From Diadema setosum (lineage: Eukaryota > Echinodermata > Echinoidea > Diadematoida > Diadematidae), in contig CM067062.1 in assembly GCA_033980235.1 (NCBI GenBank), positions 15,527,801 through 15,591,800 on the forward strand: a DNA stretch of 64,000 nt. Direction: 5' to 3'. The notes under the pieces are model-generated. The model was not told the DNA's origin. It ran no database searches and was given only the letters and a program-made list of their open reading frames with translations. How positions within the stretch are numbered: the stretch's first letter is position 1; each line of letters begins with the position of its first letter. Positions 58,109 to 64,000 of the stretch are shown here, one piece after another. The translations under genes and the position numbers were made by a program.

Positions 58109-59254
58109 GTCTGGTGTATTATCATTCAGTTTTACTTTCATTTCCAAACATTATACATGTATAATCAAAAACGATGAATTAACTATACATTCCATGTAAC
58201 TGTTTGTAACATAAAGGCATATAACAATAAAAATGCATCTGCTTTCATAAAAGACTGGTAACGGGATTGCTAAAGACGAACTTGTATGATACAGTCCCTT
58301 TGCTTACAGTACAATATTATAATACATGCATGAGCATACACGAATATTGAAGAAGACAGTGGAAATAGCAGGCGTGAGGAATACAGTATGTAGAAAGCAT
58401 GAAACCAGCTGAGACTCAGACGGATTCCCATTCATGATCTTCATTTGTTATCCATTTGTAAGACACGTTCAACCGAATAAAACCAATACACATACAATAC
58501 TACATTCAGGGTCAATTAATGTCATGTATATCAGCAGTGGCTGCCCAGGATGTAGAGAAGATACCCTTGCCATTATAACTATCTGAAATATGTCTGCATA
58601 CGGTTACAATGACACTTTTTTGCTGCCATGGTCTTGAGCGGGTTAACGGAATAACTGTTATCTGGTTATAGTTTGCCGACTTTTTACCCCCGACGCCAGA
58701 TTTGGTATTCTCGTGACTTTGGCAGTGAAATACAACTTTGTCATAAAGGAAAATAGAAAACACAACACAACAAAACAAAGCAAACAAAACAAAAAGTGTT
58801 AACGAAGTTATAGTCGTTCCTTACCTCCTTTTAGCTATGTTAGTTACTAAAAAATATTGTTAGGTGTCGGTGGTTAGCTTTGTCTAAACTTCGCTATCAG
58901 GTAATTTGCCATCAAATCGTTGGTGGACAGATGGCGCGCGACAAGTGTCGGCAATCGCGCGTACTTTTGATAGCTTATCACATTAATTGTGGCTCTGAAG
59001 GATCACGTTATCGGGTTGTATACACAGTTCGAATGTTTACCGAAGTTTTTACCCCCTCCTTCTACAAAATTGTCACAGCACTCACTTTTCCCATCAATGT
59101 ATGAAGCGTATCATACGAGTCAAAGGATATGAACAAAACCAAGAAATTAGATGAACAGCTTTATTGGTCCATAACCTATTGCAGAGGATTAACTGTATGA
59201 TATCTGAGAACACCTAGTGTTGCAGAGGTCAGAAGAGAACTCGACATCGACAGG
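58109..59254. other. Region upstream of the carboxypeptidase gene
   Basis: AT-rich, no exon or mobile element recognised. Proximal promoter and 5'UTR of the carboxypeptidase must lie at the right end, but no TATA, CAAT or initiator could be fixed by eye. Confidence 0.6.
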
Positions 59255-59325
59255 ATGAAGACGTGCTTGACTATTACTCTCTTGTTGGCGTGCGCTTGCG
59301 CAGCGCTGGGTCGGAGCTACGATGG
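59255..59325 (+). CDS. Carboxypeptidase exon 1: signal peptide
   Basis: ATG at 59255 in the context ACAGGATGA. Encodes MKTCLTITLLLACACAALG and the start of the pro-region (RSYDG). Donor GG/GTACGT at 59326, phase 2. The bases upstream to about 59200 are presumably 5'UTR; no TATA box was recognised. Confidence 0.78.
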
Positions 59326-61279
59326 GTACGTATCAAACCAAGAGATATATATTATGGAAATTCATCATGTTTCTATCTCTTCATATCTCTATTTCATTCC
59401 CTACTCCCTCATTTTAAGCATGGAAAACGCTTACGAAAGGGTGACGATTTTTCTTTTCACTAATTAACTGAGCATTGCTGAGTGCAAGCCTGGGGAGAAA
59501 TTATCATGCAACAGATGATTTTCAGTAGACTAGGAAATATCCCAGTGGTCTCCATTATTCCTTCTCAAACACTCTCGTCTCTCAATTGCAAGTCAGTCAT
59601 ACAATTAGACAATATGTTATCATGATGAAATAATGATCAACATTAGTGGTTAATTCCAATTGTAATTTCAGGTTAGTGGAAATTGACACATTTCACTTCT
59701 TTTTTTCTTTTCAGATGTATTCCTTCTTTGCTGGAAGAAAAGCAAGAAATTAACTTTTGATATAGATTTAGTAAACTTTGATGGGGTGACTTTTTTTTTT
59801 TGGGGGGGGGGGGGGGGTGGGGGTCGTATTGATCAATAATTTAATACTACCTGCCCATGATAAATTTCGACAGTTGGCCCCCGACAAAGTGCATTATTTC
59901 AAATATGTTTATAAGGTAGTTTGTAAAATTAATGTGGTTTTATTTCTCTTCCCATATGTTTAGAACATCTGCCAGTACTCACAATATCGATATAATAATA
60001 AGGATTAATAATTAACAGTGCTTGCATATATAACACATAGTGCGGATGCCCCTATGCGCTCAAAAATGGAAAGCTTTATCAAAAACATACAATATTCCGA
60101 TTACATAATGCTACTATGATGATTATGTTTGTGATTTTATTATGTTTGTTGCAGAGATTTGCTTGATTCAATCAGATAAAAGAAAAGATAAAGAATTGAT
60201 GCATTAAATAAAGTGGTACACACATGATGTGAGTTTTCACGCAGGTTTCATTGGCGATGCGATAGTCTCAACACGCAATTTTACCACATGTTCAAGTTGA
60301 TTTCCAAAAGTAAAATGAATATCACATTATAGATAAATAACCATTCATACGGACAACAGCCATCCCAACACTCACACACCTACAGACGCACAAACGAGAT
60401 CGCGAAAGGACAATAATTTTGCAGTCATTCGTTCATTCATCCATTTTGTACCTGTAACTGAGGCCATCATAATAATAACAACCCATCGACGTAATATCTT
60501 TCGCAGTATACCATTTCACAGTACATTTCTGAGATGACGATACACTGTGCTTGTAACTTGATTCCAATCGATTTCTTTGGTAAAACAGCTAGTTGCACAT
60601 TACACTCGTAAAAATATATCGCATCGATTTTGAGCTGGTGTGTATATCAGCTTACGAGTTTTTGCGATGTCGTCAATTCCATTCGTATGTGTAGACACTA
60701 TTAGCCTTGAGTTAGCCATCCCCAACCCCCGCTGTATTTTGGAAATGGCATATGTAACTGTACTCCAGAGTATTGAGCGACGTTATTTTTGAAGTAGTGC
60801 GAAGTTCATAATTGTATGTGTGTTGTTGTTGTTTTTTTCAAGATGTGCAACTATTAAACAGCCACTAACAGTTACATGGGCGTGAGAGAAAATGTTTATC
60901 ATAGGCTAGTACAGAATTGTGTTGATCTAAAAAAGAAAGAAAGAAGTTTCGTAATTCCGAATACTCGTTTGTGGGCACCTTTTTACCTATTTTCTGATTT
61001 ATGATCCTAATTTCATTTTCGGATTTGATGAACGGACCTTCCGAGACAAGAATATCACCCACACTACAGGAATGAAAGTATGCCTACAAGCTTTTTCAGC
61101 CCCCCCCCCAAAAAAAAAAAAAAATGATTCATAATTTACCAGTATGTTGTTTGCATCTATGGCTATTAAATCTGTTCTTCTCTTTATTATCTTTAAATTC
61201 CAGTGCATAATTTCAGTACCTGAAAATATTCGAGTTATGAACGTTCAAGAACTAGAAGACTGTAATATTAAAGTCAGTA

Positions 61280-61313
<34 letters not shown>

Positions 61314-61647
61314 ATTATTATTATTATTATCATCATCATCATTATTTTCATTGAAATAATGATAGTAATAATGATGATAATAATAATTATATTATTATTA
61401 TCATTGTTATTATCTTCATTATCCTTATGTTATCATTGTTGCTTCAATGTATTCTGATGTGGATTAGGGAGGCTAAAGTATGACTAAAATTACAGGAATA
61501 CAATTTGTTTTGCTAAGTCATTGCTTCGCATGGAAATGAATTGTTGTTTTTGATTTACGTATAGATAGCAATGACGTCTAAGTCGCAATCATGATTTATA
61601 TCAATTCAGGAATGCATCTCCATTAGAGAACCATTTTGCTTCATTGT

Positions 61648-61682
<35 letters not shown>

Positions 61683-62207
61683 ACTTCATGAATTTGATTA
61701 TATGAATCGTCATTTGCTCTCTTTTCTTTGAAACAATGTTGAAAGTACGTATAATTTTGTTTATTTGTTTGTTTTTAATGTACGGCAAGGATCCCTTTGA
61801 AAACCAGCCCAAACTATCAAAATTACTGAAAAGGCATTCCTTCCACGCCTTCCCGGAATCTTTCACATGAGGAGAGATGAATACTAGTAAAAGAATACAG
61901 CGATGCATGTTCTGCCCTTTCAACAACTAAAAAAAGAAAAAAAAAAGAAGAAATCCTCCTCGATCTAATATTTTTAGTTTTCCCTACTGAAACTCATTCT
62001 TGGACGATGCTTCACTTTACTTTTCGAAAAGTTAGTTTTCGTATCTGTAACAACTGAGAAATCTTCAGGCTGCTTTCCCAAACTGTTCGAACCATTCTTC
62101 CATTCTTATAATGTTTCGTCCACAGGTACGAAGTATTGCGTCTGACGCCCTCCCACAACGAACATCGGCAATGGCTACGGGAGCTTGAACATAACCTGGG
62201 TGATATG
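59255..62207 (+). CDS. Metallocarboxypeptidase A/B-type (M14) gene, 5' part
   Basis: Two coding exons, 59255-59325 and 62126-62207, join in phase 2 and give 51 residues: a signal peptide (core LTITLLLACACAALG) followed by RSYDGYEVLRLTPSHNEHRQ and WLRELEHNLGDM. YEVLRLTP...WLRELE matches the start of the M14 activation peptide found in digestive and tissue procarboxypeptidases. The second exon ends in phase 0 at ATG/GTAACG and the gene runs on past the window. The zinc-binding catalytic domain is not visible, so A versus B specificity cannot be judged. Expected product: a secreted zymogen activated by trypsin-like cleavage. Confidence 0.78.
59326..62125 (+). other. First intron of carboxypeptidase gene (2.8 kb)
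   Basis: GTACGT...CCACAG. Contains a T-run followed by a long G-run at 59791-59822, an (ATT)n/(ATA)n array at 61279-61400 and (GT)n at about 61651-61679. No other exon recognised. Confidence 0.7.
61279..61400. repeat. (ATT)n / (ATA)n array
   Basis: ATT repeat passes into CATCATC and then a TAATAATGAT block of inverse character, so the array can fold on itself. It lies in the carboxypeptidase intron. Confidence 0.9.
62126..62207 (+). CDS. Carboxypeptidase exon 2: start of M14 activation peptide
   Basis: Acceptor TTTCGTCCACAG, phase 2 in and phase 0 out. Encodes YEVLRLTPSHNEHRQWLREL and EHNLGDM, the first strand and helix of the carboxypeptidase propeptide fold. It is too short to stand out as an open reading frame and was found from protein-family resemblance plus matching splice phases. 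Confidence 0.78.
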
Positions 62208-64000
62208 GTAACGAGAATAACATTACTTCCAATGATTTTTTTCTCATGTTAAAATTCGATGCAATATCGTCTCTTATAGATAACGCAATGCGCATCAAAA
62301 TGAAGGCTAAATGCACTTTAAGATTTCCGTTCTATACATAGGCATTGGGTTTCTTTTGATAAATAAAACAATCTTCCTAAATAACTAAATTCTTTTTCCA
62401 AAATTGTCACAAAAACACAAATCTGCTTTATTGGAAATTCTTTTCGGTTTTTTTTTAACCCTTGAACAGACACGAGTCAGTGTTTAAAACGACTCGTGAC
62501 GTAACAAGTGTGGCAAGAGCTTTTTAAGAGACAAAAGAGCCCTCCGAAGTCCCGGATCAGCTGTCTGTATGATTATGTATGCCTAAAACAGTATTTTTTT
62601 GCCAGGGATCTCATCAAATGTCTGATCTGCGGGAGGAAGTTTAATGAAATATTTCTTTGAGATATAAGTTCTAATTCAAAAGAACTGAAGAATATTTGTA
62701 TGGAACATGTACAACTGAGACCTATTACAACATTCTCACCATTCGGATATTTAGTTAGTATTACACTGGTACTCGCGCATTAGTCGAGGAATTGGTCTGG
62801 GCTCTGGCTGAGCTGAGCGCGCGCCGGCACTAGCCCTATGGGGGCCTGCACTGTTGCCAGAGCTGAGCTAGTCGAGGCTGAGCCGCTGAGCTGTTGCACC
62901 GCTGAACTGGCGATTGATCCGTTATGTACATTGGTGGTAAGCTGGAACCACACTTGATGATACATTTTTTTTTTGTTCCAATTTTTGAACGTGTAGAGCT
63001 ATTTTGGCAAATTTAAATGGATTGTAATTGGTTGAGATGAGGATTCAGTTTTTAAAGGGGCATTCAAAATTTATTTTCAAAATTTCACATCATGTGGTAC
63101 ATAAATCGACAGCTCCATTTATATAGATTTGTGGAATTCATTGTGGACCTCGAGCAGGGAAACCAATATTCGGAAAATTTTATACAAATTGCATTGAACA
63201 ATGTTGATGACATAGGAGCCTCACATAATCTCAGAAATGTAGCGGTGTAATTCCATTACAGTATATACCGCTTGCTTAACAAGTTCACCTGTGTAGAATC
63301 TATGCATGCCTTCTTCTTTTGTTCTGCTTCCTTGAGCCCCAACTCACGCATCCTTGCGGTGAGGCTGTTATGTCATCATCCTTGTTCATTGCAATTTGTT
63401 ATAGATTTTGAAAACATTCTTATTCCTCGTCCCAATCACTATACATTCTGAAACTATGTTCCCAGTATAACTAGTCTTTAGTTGTTCAGATGAAATGCAA
63501 CATAAACGAATGAATATCTGCAATATGCGACGAAAATAGAACTGAACGACATAACAATTTAAGGGGAGGCTCGCGAATCACTGTCATCATGGCCATCATG
63601 CCAGGTCTACGAACACAACATCATCAACAACCATTATGCCAGCTAGCTGGAGCTACAGATCTTATACCCAAATACAAAAACATCTCGACAAAAATAAATT
63701 ACACAAAATAGAAGGGTATTTGGACACATCTTATAGCAAATTCAATCTTCTGTTTTGATAATCTCCTAGATAAGGTAATCAAGTGTAACTATAAATGTAC
63801 CTGATTTTCCAGAACTTGTTATTCCATCTCCATCATACCAGCTGGCCTATTTAATAAGTCTGAGTCATGTGAAGTATGGATGACGATATACAATAACATG
63901 TCGCGCTCTAAATCTCGACCTAGGCGTGATATCCGATAGCGCCCATGTCCCACTTGTGACGTCATTATCGTCTGTACTCGGTAAATTTCGTGTTCAAGCC
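62208..64000 (+). other. Carboxypeptidase intron continuing beyond window
   Basis: Starts GTAACG. No convincing third exon (the expected next segment would encode the rest of the propeptide) was found before the right edge. A patch at about 62800-62925 has several GCTGAGC-type words and high GC. The remainder is AT-rich. Confidence 0.6.

Noticed and set aside
62605..62645. Possible third carboxypeptidase exon after TTTTTTTGCCAG
   Set aside because: The translation does not resemble the expected continuation of the M14 propeptide and stops quickly.
62780..62965. GC-rich patch with repeated GCTGAGC words and a minus-strand open frame
   Set aside because: No family resemblance; low-complexity composition explains the frame. 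Noted only as a compositional oddity.

Overview
This window is animal nuclear DNA. Genes are split by GT-AG introns, the sequence is AT-rich with many microsatellites, poly-G/C runs, miniature inverted-repeat elements and retroelement debris, and the recognisable proteins are secreted metazoan proteases. Long stem-loop elements, a LINE scrap between inverted minisatellites and an expanded MMP family suggest a marine invertebrate deuterostome, most likely an echinoderm (sea urchin-like). That assignment is inference; no species-diagnostic sequence is present.

Layout, all genes on the + strand. (1) 679-8361: matrix metalloproteinase gene A, seven exons visible, with its signal-peptide exon lost beyond the left edge. 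(2) 8362-25347: about 17 kb intergenic, holding several inverted-repeat elements and a LINE remnant enclosed by inverted minisatellite arrays (about 21.95-23.48 kb). (3) 25348-54665: matrix metalloproteinase gene B, complete in eight exons, with a 14.2 kb first intron. (4) 54666-59254: intergenic DNA with an inverted-repeat element and a GTTCA-type satellite. (5) 59255 to beyond the right edge: first two coding exons of a metallocarboxypeptidase A/B-type (M14) gene.

Genes A and B are tandem paralogues. Every comparable intron lies at the same place with the same phase (0, 2, 1, 1, 0, 1, 1). Both encode a propeptide with a PRCGV(P/S)D cysteine switch, a basic furin-type cleavage site, a catalytic domain with HExxHxxGxxH and Met-turn, a proline-rich hinge, a four-blade hemopexin domain closed by one cysteine pair, and a hydrophobic C-terminus. 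With no MT-loop in the catalytic domain, they resemble GPI-anchored membrane-type MMPs (MMP17/MMP25-like). The products are expected to be activated by furin in the secretory pathway and displayed at the cell surface to cleave extracellular matrix. The carboxypeptidase is a separate secreted zymogen; nothing in the sequence links it functionally to the MMPs.

I found no prokaryote-style system, CRISPR array or wholly new gene family. The unusual material is structural: a duplicated shard of an MMP exon inside an MMP intron, a hairpin nested in one arm of a larger inverted repeat, a LINE fragment between inverted minisatellites, a piggyBac-like TTAA element, and a coding GGA repeat giving polyglycine in the gene B hinge.
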